From Pseudomonadota bacterium (lineage in GTDB: Bacteria; Pseudomonadota; Gammaproteobacteria; Burkholderiales; Burkholderiaceae_C): a DNA stretch of 60,665 nucleotides. The notes under the pieces are model-generated. The model saw nothing but the letters and a program-made list of their open reading frames with translations. It made no database searches and was not told where the DNA came from. Below are positions 16,498 to 25,508 of this stretch, one piece after another. The stretch is from assembly GCA_030538605.1 (NCBI GenBank), contig JAUNTQ010000001.1:111885-172549 (forward strand), read 5' to 3'. Position 1 is the first letter of the stretch. Each line of letters begins with the position of its first letter. A program made the translations under genes and the position numbers.

Positions 16498-17796
16498 TCC
16501 TTGCAGCCTCGCGATGCGCTCGCTGGCGGGCGGGTGCGAGTAGTAAAAGCGCACGTACAGCGGGTCGGGCGTGAGCGTGCTGGCGTTGTCCTTGTAGAGC
16601 TTGACCAGGGCGCTGACCAGGTCTGGCGCGCTGGCCTGGGCGGCGGCGTAGGCGTCGGCCTCGAACTCGTGGTGGCGCGAGAGCCGGGCCATGAGCGGCG
16701 AGAGGAAAAAGCTGAACACCGGCACCGTGAGCATGAACAGCAGCAGGGCCAGCGCGTGGTTGGGCACGGCCCCGCCCATGGCGGACGGCAGGTTGGGGGT
16801 GACGCCCAGGCCGGCATAGAACCACGGCTGCGCGGCCAGCCAGCCCAGCAGCGCCAGGCCCGCGAAGCTGAAGGCGAACAGGCCCGCAATGCGCTTGGCC
16901 AGGTGCCTGTGCTTGAAGTGCCCCAGCTCGTGCGCCAGCACGGCCTCGACTTCGGGCGGGCTGAGTTGCTCCAGCAGGGTGTCGAAGAACACCACGCGGC
17001 GCGCTGCGCCGTAGCCGGTGAAATAGGCGTTGGCATGCGCGCTGCGGCGGCTGCCGTCCATCACGAACAGGCCTTTGGCCGCAAACCCGCTGCGCGCCAT
17101 CAGCCGCGTGACGCGCTCTTTCAGCGCATCGTCTTGCAGCGGCTTGAAGCTGTTGAACAGCGGCGCGATGAGGGTGGGGTAGATCACCATCAAGGCCAGG
17201 CTCAAGCCCATCCACGCGGCCCAGGTCCACAGCCACCACAGGCTGCCGGTGGCCTGCATCAGCCACAGCGCGCCCAGCGCCAGCGGCACGCCCAGCGCCA
17301 GGCTGAGCAGGGTGGACTTGAGCAGGTCGGCCAGCCAGAGCTTGAGCGTCATCTTGTTGAAGCCGAAGCGTTGCTCCAGCACGAAGGTGTGGTACAGCCC
17401 CAGCGGCAGCTCGATGGCGCTGCCGATGAAGGAAAACGCCAGCAGCAGCGCCAGCGGCTGCATGAGCGGGCGCGGGCCGATGGCGTCCAGCAGCAGGTTG
17501 TTCAGCCAGTCCAGCCCGCCCAGCAGCGTCCAGGCCAGTAGCACCATGGTGGCCAGCGCCATCTCCAGCAGGCCCACGCGCAGCTTGGCAAGCGTGTAGT
17601 CGGCGGCGCGCCGGTGTGCTTCAAGGCTGATGCTGGCGGCGAATTCGGCGGGCACCGCGCTGCGGTGGGTGGCCACGGCCCGCACCTGGCGCGAGGCCAG
17701 CCACAGCCGGGTGATCACGTTGGCCATCAGCGCCAGGCAGAACACGGCGCTGGTCAGCAGCGCGGGCGACAGGGTGGAGAAGGGCGAGTCGGTCAA
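16453..17796 (-). CDS. M48 family membrane metallopeptidase (Ste24-like)
   Basis: This is an inner-membrane zinc protease of the HtpX/Ste24 class, probably acting in membrane protein quality control. It has an N-terminal domain, several hydrophobic segments, HELGH near residue 289 and the third ligand in HEFEADAYAA near 374. The start is uncertain: TTG at 17796 (TDSPFSTLSPALLTSAV, 447 residues) fits the family N-terminus, while ATG at 17727 (MANVITRLW) would cut it; anything longer would overlap the divergent orn gene. The last 14 residues after RLQG are encoded by repeat copy C, so the native C-terminus has been replaced. Confidence 0.88.
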   Translation of the reverse strand: MTDSPFSTLSPALLTSAVFCLALMANVITRLWLASRQVRAVATHRSAVPAEFAASISLEAHRRAADYTLAKLRVGLLEMALATMVLLAWTLLGGLDWLNNLLLDAIGPRPLMQPLALLLAFSFIGSAIELPLGLYHTFVLEQRFGFNKMTLKLWLADLLKSTLLSLALGVPLALGALWLMQATGSLWWLWTWAAWMGLSLALMVIYPTLIAPLFNSFKPLQDDALKERVTRLMARSGFAAKGLFVMDGSRRSAHANAYFTGYGAARRVVFFDTLLEQLSPPEVEAVLAHELGHFKHRHLAKRIAGLFAFSFAGLALLGWLAAQPWFYAGLGVTPNLPSAMGGAVPNHALALLLFMLTVPVFSFFLSPLMARLSRHHEFEADAYAAAQASAPDLVSALVKLYKDNASTLTPDPLYVRFYYSHPPASERIARLQGHMTSLRSMTSAGAP

Positions 17797-17845
17797 GGGT
17801 GGGCCACGTGGGAAAAGGGCGACAAGTGTAGGGCTTGAAGAAAGA

Positions 17846-17878
17846 GGTTGGGCGTTGGGCGTGCATGCCGAACCCCGT
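17846..17878 (+). repeat. Partial GTTGGGCGTTGGGCG repeat
   Basis: GAGGTTGGGCGTTGGGCGTG followed by CATGCCGAACCCC resembles one arm of the repeat at 29568-29642 and the end of the repeat at 17-56. It lies in the short divergent region between orn and the M48 gene. Confidence 0.4.
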
Positions 17879-17907
17879 CTGTGCCGGGCGATGGACAATC
17901 GCGCACC

Positions 17908-18510
17908 ATGACTGACACTTCAACACCTTTTGAGGCAACCGCGCCCGTTGCCGCGCCCGCGCTTGCTTTGTCCGACCAGAACCTGGTGTGGCTTGACTGC
18001 GAGATGACCGGGCTTGACCCCGAGAAGGAGCGCATCATCGAAATCGCGGTGATCGTCACCGGCCCCGATCTCACGCCGCGCGTGGAAGGCCCGGTGCTGG
18101 TGGTCCACCAGCCAGACAGCGTGCTGGACGCGATGGACGCCTGGAACAAGGGCACGCACGGGCGCAGCGGCCTGATCGAGAAAGTGAAGGCATCCACCCT
18201 GACCGAGGCCGATGCCGAGGCGCAGCTCATCGCCTTCTTGCAGCGCCACGTGCCCAAGGGCACATCGCCCATGTGCGGCAACACCATCGGCCAGGACAGG
18301 CGCTTTCTGGTGAAGTACATGCCCCGGCTGGAGGCGTTTTTCCATTACCGCAACATCGACGTCAGCACCTTGAAGGAGCTGGCCCGCCGCTGGCGCCCCG
18401 CCGTGGTGGAGGCGTTCAAGAAGCAGCAGGCGCACACGGCCCTGGCCGACGTGCACGAATCCATCGACGAGCTGGCGCACTACCGCGCGCACTTCATCCG
18501 GCTGGCCTGA
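17908..18510 (+). CDS. orn: Oligoribonuclease
   Basis: This 200-residue DEDD-family exonuclease degrades two-residue RNA products and is normally essential. The catalytic residues are Asp30 and Glu32 in [10 protein letters not shown], an aspartate in [10 protein letters not shown], and the histidine and aspartate in [14 protein letters not shown]. About 20 residues rich in Ala, Pro and Thr precede the usual family start at LVWLD. If the ATG at 17908 is right, GACAAT only 9 bases upstream suggests a very short or absent leader. The gene is divergent from the M48 peptidase and convergent with the DUF2726-like gene. Confidence 0.95.
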   Translation: MTDTSTPFEATAPVAAPALALSDQNLVWLDCEMTGLDPEKERIIEIAVIVTGPDLTPRVEGPVLVVHQPDSVLDAMDAWNKGTHGRSGLIEKVKASTLTEADAEAQLIAFLQRHVPKGTSPMCGNTIGQDRRFLVKYMPRLEAFFHYRNIDVSTLKELARRWRPAVVEAFKKQQAHTALADVHESIDELAHYRAHFIRLA

Positions 18511-18614
18511 GCGCTGTCAGGCGCTTGTGCATGCACACATCTCACGCTGTTGCACGAGAGATGCCCTGAAGCGCGCGGGATAGGCTTGCAGGGTTGTCGT
18601 TGCAGGGGCGTGCG

Positions 18615-19343
18615 CTACTTCAGGCTGCCCGTTCGGCTGTCGAGCGCGCCCAGGAAGGAGTTGGGTTGCGGCCAGGGGGTGACGTCGGCGTCGGGGCCGT
18701 TGCCGTTCTGGCTCAGTGCCTGGTGGTAGCGCTGGCCGCGGTTGCGGTCGAGCATTTCATGCAGGTGCTGGCGCATGCTGTCGAGGCGGTGGCTTTCGGT
18801 GGACGGCGGCAGCGAGTCCTCTCCGGCGGCGCCCAGAAACTCGGTGCGCAGCACCTCGGGCGCGGGCAGCGCCTCGTGCGACAGCACCCAGTAGCCGATG
18901 CCGCACTGGCCCAGCAGGGTCTGCTTCAGATGCCGGTTGGCGCGAGAGATGCCGCGCGGCCCCAGCACGTCCACGCAGCCGACCACGCGTGCTTCGTCGT
19001 TGCAGATGGTGAAGCTGCAATACGCGCCGCTGAGCATCTCGAACCACTCGTTGCCCTGACCCGGCTCGCGCGGCATGGTGAAGCGCGTCAGCGGCAGTTT
19101 GGGCAGCACATGGTGCTCGGGAAAAGTGTTGTGCAGCCAGTGCCACACGCGCCGCTCGGCCGTGCTGGCCAGGGGCCGCGGGTTCAGTGGCCACTGGCGC
19201 GGCAGCACACGCCGCTTGGCCGGCGCTGCCTTGCGCTTGCGGCGCTGCGCCAGCAGGAAACCGGCGTAGACAACGCCGATCAGCAGGCCGATGGCACCCA
19301 GTACGACGAGGACGACCCCCATGGGGCCGGACAATGCGTTCAC
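18615..19343 (-). CDS. Single-pass membrane protein with DUF2726-like domain
   Basis: This 242-residue protein starts with one hydrophobic segment (about residues 7-29, VLVVLGAIGLLIGVVYAGF), then a basic stretch QRRKRKAAPAKRR and a cytoplasmic domain. The segment STAERRVWHWLHNTFPEHHV, followed by SFTICNDEARVVGCVDV, resembles DUF2726, a restriction-endonuclease-like fold family without assigned function. Key catalytic residues cannot be identified with certainty. The C-terminal 60 residues are polar and probably disordered. It is a single gene, convergent with orn. Confidence 0.65.
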   Translation of the reverse strand: MNALSGPMGVVLVVLGAIGLLIGVVYAGFLLAQRRKRKAAPAKRRVLPRQWPLNPRPLASTAERRVWHWLHNTFPEHHVLPKLPLTRFTMPREPGQGNEWFEMLSGAYCSFTICNDEARVVGCVDVLGPRGISRANRHLKQTLLGQCGIGYWVLSHEALPAPEVLRTEFLGAAGEDSLPPSTESHRLDSMRQHLHEMLDRNRGQRYHQALSQNGNGPDADVTPWPQPNSFLGALDSRTGSLK

Positions 19344-19650
19344 AACTTTTGACTCCCTGATATCCAGTTACTCGTAATGGTATCTCCGGGCGATAATAAA
19401 TTGCTTCAAGCTGTTACCCGGTTACCTATTGTCCCTGTCATGCCGTGACGCAGCGCACGCGACGGCCCCGGCGTGTCGGCAGGCGCCATGCAAAACGGCA
19501 TAAAGTCACGGATGAAGGGCGCTGCGTTGTTGTCACGGCTTGCGCAAAAAAAGCAATCTTGCCGGGCATCTCAAGGCGCCCGGCGGGTCACATCCAGCCG
19601 GATGGCGTCCATCCTGATGTCGCGACACCCGTTGTTTTTCACCTGTTTTC
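19344..19650. other. Intergenic region, divergent promoters expected
   Basis: This 307-base gap separates the DUF2726-like gene from the divergent pseudouridine synthase gene. It holds an AT-rich patch around 19360-19410 (GGGCGATAATAAATTGC) suitable for promoters. Short frames here have no recognisable product and overlap the downstream gene out of frame. No repeat of the named families was seen. Confidence 0.5.
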
Positions 19651-20394
19651 ATGCGTCTTGACCATTTGTTGTTCACCCAGGGTTTCGGCACCCGCCGCGT
19701 GTGTGCGGGGCTGATCGAGCAAGGGCTGGTGCGCCTTGGCGGGCAGGTGTGCACCGACCCTGCCACCGAGGTGGACACCGGCGGCGAGGGCCTTGCGTTT
19801 GGCGTGCAGGGGCAGGACTGGCTTTACCAGCCGCGTGCCTATTTGATGCTGCACAAGCCGGTGGGGCATGAGTGCTCGCAAAAGCCTGGCGCGTGGCCGA
19901 GTGTGTACACGCTGCTGCCCGCGCCGCTGCGCCAGCGCCCGCCGGCCACCAAGTCGTCGGCCAAGGTGATGGGCGTGCAGGCCGTGGGGCGGCTCGACCA
20001 GGACACCACCGGCTTGCTGCTGCTGAGTGACGACGGCGCTTTCATCCACCGCATGAATTCGCCCCGCCGCCATGTGCCCAAGGTGTATGAGGTGCGCACC
20101 GCGCGGCCACTGGATGCGCAGCAAACCCAGCGCCTGCTGCAAGGCGTGGTGCTGCGCGACGACCCCGCCCCCGTGCGCGCTGCCGCGTGCGAGATCGTGG
20201 CGGCGCACCAGCTGCGCCTGACGCTGACCGAGGGCAAGTACCACCAGGTCAAGCGCATGCTGGCTGCCGTGGGCAACCATGTGGAGGCGCTGCACCGCTT
20301 GCGCATCGGTGCGCTGGCGCTGCCGGACGATCTGGCACCCGGCCAGTGGCGCTGGCTCAGTCAGGCCGACTTGTTGGCGTTGAATGAAGGGTGA
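19651..20394 (+). CDS. rsuA: 16S rRNA pseudouridine synthase (RsuA family)
   Basis: This 247-residue enzyme isomerises a uridine in 16S rRNA, by family most likely U516. It starts with an S4-like RNA-binding domain (MRLDHLLFTQGFGTRRVCAG) and has the catalytic motif GRLDQDTTGLLLLSDDG with the essential aspartate. YEVRTARPL and EGKYHQVKRMLAAVGNHVEA are typical RsuA segments. It ends with an SQADLLALNEG tail. The gene stands alone and is followed by long palindrome H3 between it and convergent rapZ. Assignment to RsuA rather than RluE/RluF rests on the S4 domain and length. Confidence 0.88.
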   Translation: MRLDHLLFTQGFGTRRVCAGLIEQGLVRLGGQVCTDPATEVDTGGEGLAFGVQGQDWLYQPRAYLMLHKPVGHECSQKPGAWPSVYTLLPAPLRQRPPATKSSAKVMGVQAVGRLDQDTTGLLLLSDDGAFIHRMNSPRRHVPKVYEVRTARPLDAQQTQRLLQGVVLRDDPAPVRAAACEIVAAHQLRLTLTEGKYHQVKRMLAAVGNHVEALHRLRIGALALPDDLAPGQWRWLSQADLLALNEG

Positions 20395-20400
20395 TTATAA

Positions 20401-20490
20401 AAAACATAGCTGCTTGCGTACGTTTTTAAACGTTTTCATAGTGTTTTATATATGAATTTGTTTAAATACATACGCAAGCAGCTATGTTTT
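20401..20490. repeat. AT-rich long palindrome H3
   Basis: Arms 20401-20440 and 20451-20490 run from AAAACATAGCTGCTTGCGTA to its near complement, with about five mismatches in the inner part. It lies between convergent rsuA and rapZ and could terminate both. Confidence 0.88.
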
Positions 20491-20568
20491 TTTGAAGAAG
20501 TCAGACGTCATGCGATGGCCTTGCCAGAAAGTGCGGCCAGACTTTTTCTGGCAACGACACCGCCGCGC

Positions 20569-21459
20569 TCAGGGCTTGGCCGCATCCAGCTCGCGGTGGC
20601 GGCAGAGGGTGAGCCAGTCTTGCGCGAAGCGGGCCGCGAGTTTTTCGACCAGGTAAACCGAGCGGTGCTGCCCGCCGGTGCAGCCGATGGCCACGGTGAC
20701 GTAGCTGCGGTGGTCGCGCGCCAGCGCGGGCAGCCAGGTGTGCAGAAAGTCGGTGATTTGCGCCAGCATGCGCTGGGCGTCGGGCTGGGCGTCGAGGAAG
20801 TCGATCACGGGCTGGTCGCGCCCGGTGAGCAGGCGCAGGTCGGCGTCGTAATGCGGGTTGGGCAGCATGCGCACGTCGAACAGGTAGTCGGCATCGAGCG
20901 TGATGCCGCGCTTGAACGCGAAGGACTCGAACACCAGCGTCAGGTGCGCGGGCGGCGCGGCGATGAGCGCCTTGACGTTGGCCAGCAGCTGCGCGGTGCG
21001 CAGGTGGCTGCTGTCGATGACGTGCGAGCGCTCGCGCAGGTCGGCCAGCAGCTCGCGTTCGCGCGCGATGGCTTGCATCAGCGCGGACTGGCCGTGCGCG
21101 TCACCCGGCAGCGACAGGGGGTGGCGGCGGCGCGTTTCGGAAAAGCGCCGCACCAGGGTCTGGTCGCTGGCGTCCAGAAAAATGGCGCGCAGCGTCATGC
21201 CCTTGGCGCGCAGGCCGTGCAGCAGCAGCGGCACCTGCGGCAGCGATTGGCCGCTGCGCACGTCCATGGCAATGGCCAGGCGGCGCAGGCCGCGGGTGCT
21301 TTCCAGCGCGATGAGGGGCTCCAGCAGCTCGGGCGGGAGGTTGTCCACGCAGTAGTAGCCCACGTCTTCCAGCGCGTGCAGCGCCACCGACTTGCCGGAG
21401 CCGGACATGCCGGTGATGACGACCAGCTCGCGTGCGTTGGCGCTGGTGTTCGTGCTCAT
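20569..21459 (-). CDS. rapZ: RNase adapter protein RapZ (nucleotide-binding)
   Basis: This 296-residue protein has the P-loop GMSGSGKS at 17-24 and the C-terminal [17 protein letters not shown] segment of the RapZ/YvcJ family. In enterobacteria RapZ presents the GlmZ small RNA to RNase E and so tunes amino-sugar synthesis; in betaproteobacteria the target is not established. The ATG at 21459 overlaps the recN stop by 4 bases (ATGA), so rapZ is translated with recN. Longer upstream frames are recN read out of frame. It ends against a palindrome shared with rsuA. Confidence 0.93.
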   Translation of the reverse strand: MSTNTSANARELVVITGMSGSGKSVALHALEDVGYYCVDNLPPELLEPLIALESTRGLRRLAIAMDVRSGQSLPQVPLLLHGLRAKGMTLRAIFLDASDQTLVRRFSETRRRHPLSLPGDAHGQSALMQAIARERELLADLRERSHVIDSSHLRTAQLLANVKALIAAPPAHLTLVFESFAFKRGITLDADYLFDVRMLPNPHYDADLRLLTGRDQPVIDFLDAQPDAQRMLAQITDFLHTWLPALARDHRSYVTVAIGCTGGQHRSVYLVEKLAARFAQDWLTLCRHRELDAAKP

Positions 21460-23201
21460 GCGCGTGCCTTGCGCGGGCGCGGGGTGGCGGCGCTGTTGGC
21501 CGGGCTGGCGAGCATTTCGCGCGCGTGTGCCAGCGTGGCGTCGGACAGGGTTTCGCCGCCCAGCATGCGGGCGATTTCGGCGGTGCGGGCATCGCCCGCA
21601 ACGGGGGCGACGTGGCTGACGGTGCCTGCGGCTTCGGCCTGCTTGGCCACGCGCAGGTGGTGGTCGGCGCAGGCGGCCACCTGCGGCAGGTGGGTGACGC
21701 ACAGCACCTGCCTGTCGCGCCCGAGCTGGCGCAGCAGCTGGCCCACGGTGTTGGCCACCGCGCCGCCCACGCCCGCGTCCACCTCGTCAAAGACCAGCGT
21801 GCCGGCTTCGCCCAGCGCGCTGGTGGTCACGGCAATGGCCAGCGCCAGGCGCGACAGCTCGCCGCCGGAGGCGACGCGGTCGATGGCGCGCGGGGTGCCC
21901 CCGGCATGGGCGGCCACTTGCAGGGCCACGTTTTCCAGCCCGTGCGCGGCGGGCGCGGGCAGCGGCTCCAGCGCCACGGCAAAGCGGCCACCGGCCATGC
22001 CCAGGCTTTGCATGGCCTGGGTGACGGCATCGGCCAGGCGCGGGGCGGCAGCGCTGCGCTGGCGCGAGAGCTGCTTGGCCGCTTGCGTGTAGGCGGTGTG
22101 CGCGGTGTGCGTGGCCTGCTCCAGCCGGGCGAGGTCGGCGGCGGAGTCGAGCTGCGCCAGCTCGCCGCGCCAGCCGGCCAGCAAGGCGGGCAGGTCTTCA
22201 GGCGGGCGGCGGTAGCGGCGCGCCAGGGCCATCCACTGGCCCATGCGCTCGTCCAGCGTGGCGAGCTGCTCGGGGTCGTCCGGCTCGGCGCGGCGCAGGT
22301 AGGCGTGCAGGCTGTGGGCGGCGTCTTGCGCCTGGGCGATGGCCGCTTCCAGCACGTCGACCAGCGCGGCAAAGGCGGGTTCGATGGCCTGCTGGTCTTG
22401 CAGCGCGTCTTGCGCGCGGGCCAGGGCGGGCAGGGCAGCGGCATCGCCGTTGTCGCTGCCTTCTGCCTCGCCGCCGGTCAGCGCGGCGCTGGCGGTGTGG
22501 GCGGCGTCGATCAGTGCTTGCGCGTGCGACAGGCGGGCGTGGCGCTGGTTCAGCTCGTCCCATTCGCCTTCGGCGGGGGCCAGCTTGTCCAGCTCGCCGA
22601 TCTGCCACAGCAGGCGCTCGCGCTCTTGCGTGAGGCTGTCTTGCGCGGCGCGCGCCTGTTGCAGCGCGGCCTGCGCGTGTTGCCAGGCCTGCCAGGTGGC
22701 GGCCACGGGGCGCGCATCGGCGCTGGCGTAGGCGTCGAGCAGGGCGCGCACGGCGGCGGGGCGCGTCAGGCTTTGCCAGGCGTGCTGGCCGTGGATGTCC
22801 ACCAGCCACTCGCCCAGGGCGCGCAGCTGCGCCACGGTGGCGGCGCTGCCGTTGATCCAGGCGCGGCTTTTGCCTGCCGCGTCAATGGCGCGGCGCAGCA
22901 GCACGGTGTCGCCATCGTCGCTGTTGTTGTTGGTGGTGTCGGTGCCGGCAAAGCCATGTTCGGCCAGCCAGGCGCGCGCGGGGGCGGGCGTGTCGAAGGC
23001 GGCGGCCAGCTCGCAGCGGGGCTGGCCCTCGCGCACCCACAGCGCATCGCCGCGCCCGCCCAGCAGCAGTTGCAGCGCGTCGATCAGGATGGACTTGCCC
23101 GCGCCCGTCTCGCCCGTCAGCGCGGTAAAACCGCCGGCCAGATCCAGATCGAGCGCGGGCACGATCACGAAATCGCGCAGGCTCAAGGTCAGCAGTGCCA
23201 T
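21456..23201 (-). CDS. recN: DNA repair protein RecN
   Basis: This 581-residue SMC-like ATPase helps repair double-strand breaks. The N-terminal Walker A is GETGAGKSI (about residues 30-38), the middle is a long Ala/Gln-rich coiled coil, and the C-terminal part has [15 protein letters not shown] and [11 protein letters not shown]. It is a little longer than typical RecN (about 555), with extra residues such as [10 protein letters not shown] near the N-terminal third. The start lies one base from three tandem 184-bp elements that separate it from livG, so those repeats form its leader. rapZ follows by overlap. Confidence 0.95.
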   Translation of the reverse strand: MALLTLSLRDFVIVPALDLDLAGGFTALTGETGAGKSILIDALQLLLGGRGDALWVREGQPRCELAAAFDTPAPARAWLAEHGFAGTDTTNNNSDDGDTVLLRRAIDAAGKSRAWINGSAATVAQLRALGEWLVDIHGQHAWQSLTRPAAVRALLDAYASADARPVAATWQAWQHAQAALQQARAAQDSLTQERERLLWQIGELDKLAPAEGEWDELNQRHARLSHAQALIDAAHTASAALTGGEAEGSDNGDAAALPALARAQDALQDQQAIEPAFAALVDVLEAAIAQAQDAAHSLHAYLRRAEPDDPEQLATLDERMGQWMALARRYRRPPEDLPALLAGWRGELAQLDSAADLARLEQATHTAHTAYTQAAKQLSRQRSAAAPRLADAVTQAMQSLGMAGGRFAVALEPLPAPAAHGLENVALQVAAHAGGTPRAIDRVASGGELSRLALAIAVTTSALGEAGTLVFDEVDAGVGGAVANTVGQLLRQLGRDRQVLCVTHLPQVAACADHHLRVAKQAEAAGTVSHVAPVAGDARTAEIARMLGGETLSDATLAHAREMLASPANSAATPRPRKARA

Positions 23202-23202
23202 A

Positions 23203-23386
23203 TCAGTTATCCATAGCGCTGCGCACTACCCGCATGGCATGAAACGCCAGCGGTGCGCGATGACGAATGACTGCGCTCTGGCGAGCGCATGACAAATGAC
23301 TCGCGACATCGGTGTGCACGATGCATTTGTCATTTGTCATGGCGCGCCAGCGCCAGTCATGGAGCGCAGCGAAGTCATGTTTCATT
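23203..23386 (-). repeat. 184-bp stop-start junction element, tandem copy D
   Basis: This copy ends TGA-T-ATG at the recN start and carries the 60-codon ORF 23385-23203, the same peptide as copy B at 12935. It is followed upstream by copies E and F with an exact 184-base period. By eye D, E and B are identical, indicating recent duplication or conversion. Confidence 0.9.
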
Positions 23387-23570
23387 TCAGTTATCCATAG
23401 CGCTGCGCACTACCCGCATGGCATGAAACGCCAGCGGTGCGCGATGACGAATGACTGCGCTCTGGCGAGCGCATGACAAATGACTCGCGACATCGGTGTG
23501 CACGATGCATTTGTCATTTGTCATGGCGCGCCAGCGCCAGTCATGGAGCGCAGCGAAGTCATGTTTCATT
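23387..23570 (-). repeat. 184-bp stop-start junction element, tandem copy E
   Basis: The ORF 23569-23387 encodes the same peptide as copies B and D. Its TGA is separated from the ATG of copy D by one base. The unit length is exactly 184 bases. Confidence 0.9.
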
Positions 23571-23755
23571 TCAGTGGTCCATAGTGCTGGCACGCCGTCT
23601 GCGTGGCATGAAACGCCAGCGGTGCGCGATGACAAATGACCGCGCTCTGTCGAGCGCATGACAAATGACGAACCCCATCCGCCCGCATGGCGGTTTTGTC
23701 ATTTGTCATGGCGCGCCAGCGCCGGTCATTGAGCGCAGCGAAGTCATCTTTCATC
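23571..23755 (-). repeat. Stop-start junction element, diverged tandem copy F
   Basis: This copy begins directly after the livG TGA. Its ORF (23754-23566, 62 residues, MKDDFAALND) keeps RWRAMTNDK, HLSCA and HRAPLAFH but differs in the linkers. One extra base changes the end, so its stop overlaps the ATG of copy E (ATGA) instead of TGA-N-ATG; coupling is still possible. Confidence 0.85.
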
Positions 23756-24517
23756 TCAATGGTCTTCCCCGAGATAAGCGGCCTGCACGCCGCGGTCGAC
23801 ACGGATGGCAGCCGGCTCCCCGCTGGCAATCACCGTGCCGTTGACCATCACCGTCAGGTGGTCGGCCAGCGCGAAGATGGCGTCGATGTCGTGCTCTACC
23901 AGCATCATGGCGTGCGCGGGTTTCAGGCGCAGCAACAGCTCGACCATGCGCTCGGCCTCGGCCACGCCCATGCCGGCGAGCGGTTCGTCCAGCAGCAGCA
24001 CCTGCGGGTCGGTGGCCAGCGTCATGGCGATTTCAAGCTGGCGCTGCTCGCCGTGGCTGGCCGCGCCCGCTATTGAATGGCGTCGCGCCGTCAGGCCCGC
24101 GAGTTCAAGCGCCTTTTCGGCGCGCTCGTTCACGGCCGCGTCGGCGCGTGCGTTGGCCAGCCAGCGCAGCGGGTTGAAGGGCTGCTGCGCGGCGCGCGAC
24201 TGCGCGGCCAGGCGCACGTTTTCCCACACGGTGAAGGGCAGGAAGATGTTGGTCTTCTGGTAGCTGCGGCCCAGGCCCCGGCGCGAGATCTGCTCGGGCG
24301 AGGCGCGGGTGATGTCGTGGCTGCCCAGTGCAATGCTGCCCGAGGTGGGTGGCAAGTCGCCCGAGAGCAGGTTGGTGAGCGTGGATTTGCCCGCGCCGTT
24401 GGGGCCGATGACGCAGTGAATGCGCCCACGCCAGAGATCGACCGACACGTCGTTCACGGCGGCCAGGCCGCCGAACTTCTTGGTCAGGCGCTGGGCCGAG
24501 AGCAGCACATCACTCAT
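23756..24517 (-). CDS. livG: Branched-chain amino acid-type ABC transporter ATPase (LivG)
   Basis: This 253-residue cytoplasmic ATPase powers a HAAT-family importer. Walker A is GPNGAGKST (38-46), the signature is SHGEQRQLEIA (154-164) and Walker B is LLLDEPLAGMG (174-184); the long insert after the Walker A domain and the GLGRSYQKTNIFLPFTVWEN segment are typical of LivG. It overlaps livM by 8 bases. The partner ATPase LivF, normally next, is absent here: three tandem repeats and then recN follow the stop. Transported solute is not predictable. Confidence 0.9.
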   Translation of the reverse strand: MSDVLLSAQRLTKKFGGLAAVNDVSVDLWRGRIHCVIGPNGAGKSTLTNLLSGDLPPTSGSIALGSHDITRASPEQISRRGLGRSYQKTNIFLPFTVWENVRLAAQSRAAQQPFNPLRWLANARADAAVNERAEKALELAGLTARRHSIAGAASHGEQRQLEIAMTLATDPQVLLLDEPLAGMGVAEAERMVELLLRLKPAHAMMLVEHDIDAIFALADHLTVMVNGTVIASGEPAAIRVDRGVQAAYLGEDH

Positions 24518-25508
24518 GCGTGCCCCCTTTGCGGCCCGTGAAGCGCTCCACCAGCCCCAGCAGCCCGCGCGGTGCCAGCACGATGATGGCCACGATGAAC
24601 AGGCCCATCCAAAGCTGCCAGTGCTTGCCCAGGTTGACGCCGCCTACCTGCGGCAAGTCCTTGAACAGGTGCAGCAGGTATTCAAACGCGAACGCGCCCA
24701 CGATGGCCCCGGCAAAGTTGCCCATGCCGCCCAGGATGACCATCATGATGGCGTGCGCGCTTTTGTGAAAACCCATCAGCTCCGGGTTGACGAAGCCCGT
24801 GCTTGCGCCCCACAGATAGCCCGCCAGCCCGGCCAGCGCACCGGCCAGCGTGAAGGCCGCGAGCTTGTAGCCGAAGGTGCCAAAGCCCACGGCGCGCATG
24901 CGGTGCTCGTTCACGCGGATGGCCGCCAGCGCGCGCCCGAAGGGGCTGAACAGCACGCGCCGCAAGAAGAAGTACACCCCCACCAGGCAGGCCAGCACGA
25001 AGAAGTACATGGTCAGGCGGTTTTCCAGATCGAACACGCCCGCTTCGGGCTTGAAGTTGATGTAGATGCCGTCCGAGCCGCCCAGCGCGCGGTTGTCGAA
25101 GAACAGAAAGAAGATCATCTGCGCGAAGGCCATCGTCACCATGATGAAGTAGATGCCCTTGGTGCGCACGACGAAAAAGCCGATCACCAGCGCCGCCACG
25201 CCCGAGGTCAGCACGGCCAGCGGCAGCGTCCACCACAGGCTCACCGGCTCGCCCTGCGGCGTGAGAAAGGCCAGCGCATAGCCTGCCAGGCCAAAGTAGG
25301 CCGCGTGGCCGAGCGATACGAGGCCGGTGACGCCTTGCAGCAAGTCGAGGCTCATGGCGAAGATGGCCATGATCATCATGCGCGTGACCATCTGCACGTA
25401 GAAGTCGCCCCCCACGAAGGGGAACACGGCCAGCGCGACCAGGCCCAGCGCCAGCACCACCTGGATGCTGCGCGGCAGGCGTTCGAGATTGGCTTGAGGG
25501 GCGCTCAT
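24510..25508 (-). CDS. livM: Branched-chain amino acid-type ABC transporter permease (LivM)
   Basis: This 332-residue inner-membrane permease has about nine hydrophobic segments and the motif GLVSLGHAAYFGLAGYALAF near residue 65, plus the EAA-like loop GRALAAIRVNEHRMRAVGF. The start at 25508 (MSAPQANLERL) overlaps the livH stop by 4 bases; the much longer open frame upstream is livH read out of frame. It pairs with LivH to form the channel of a Liv-type importer together with the binding protein at 26603. Confidence 0.9.
   Translation of the reverse strand: MSAPQANLERLPRSIQVVLALGLVALAVFPFVGGDFYVQMVTRMMIMAIFAMSLDLLQGVTGLVSLGHAAYFGLAGYALAFLTPQGEPVSLWWTLPLAVLTSGVAALVIGFFVVRTKGIYFIMVTMAFAQMIFFLFFDNRALGGSDGIYINFKPEAGVFDLENRLTMYFFVLACLVGVYFFLRRVLFSPFGRALAAIRVNEHRMRAVGFGTFGYKLAAFTLAGALAGLAGYLWGASTGFVNPELMGFHKSAHAIMMVILGGMGNFAGAIVGAFAFEYLLHLFKDLPQVGGVNLGKHWQLWMGLFIVAIIVLAPRGLLGLVERFTGRKGGTHE

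Noticed and set aside
16405-17541. Long plus-strand frame rich in His, Gln and Arg opposite the M48 gene
   Set aside because: It is antisense to a clear peptidase gene and has composition typical of high-GC shadow frames.
19445-19714. 89-codon frame before the pseudouridine synthase gene
   Set aside because: It overlaps the synthase start out of frame, has no ribosome site or recognisable domain, and basic composition suggests chance.
23203-23755. Tandem repeats as a CRISPR array
   Set aside because: The unit is 184 bases without short repeats and unique spacers, and no cas gene is near.
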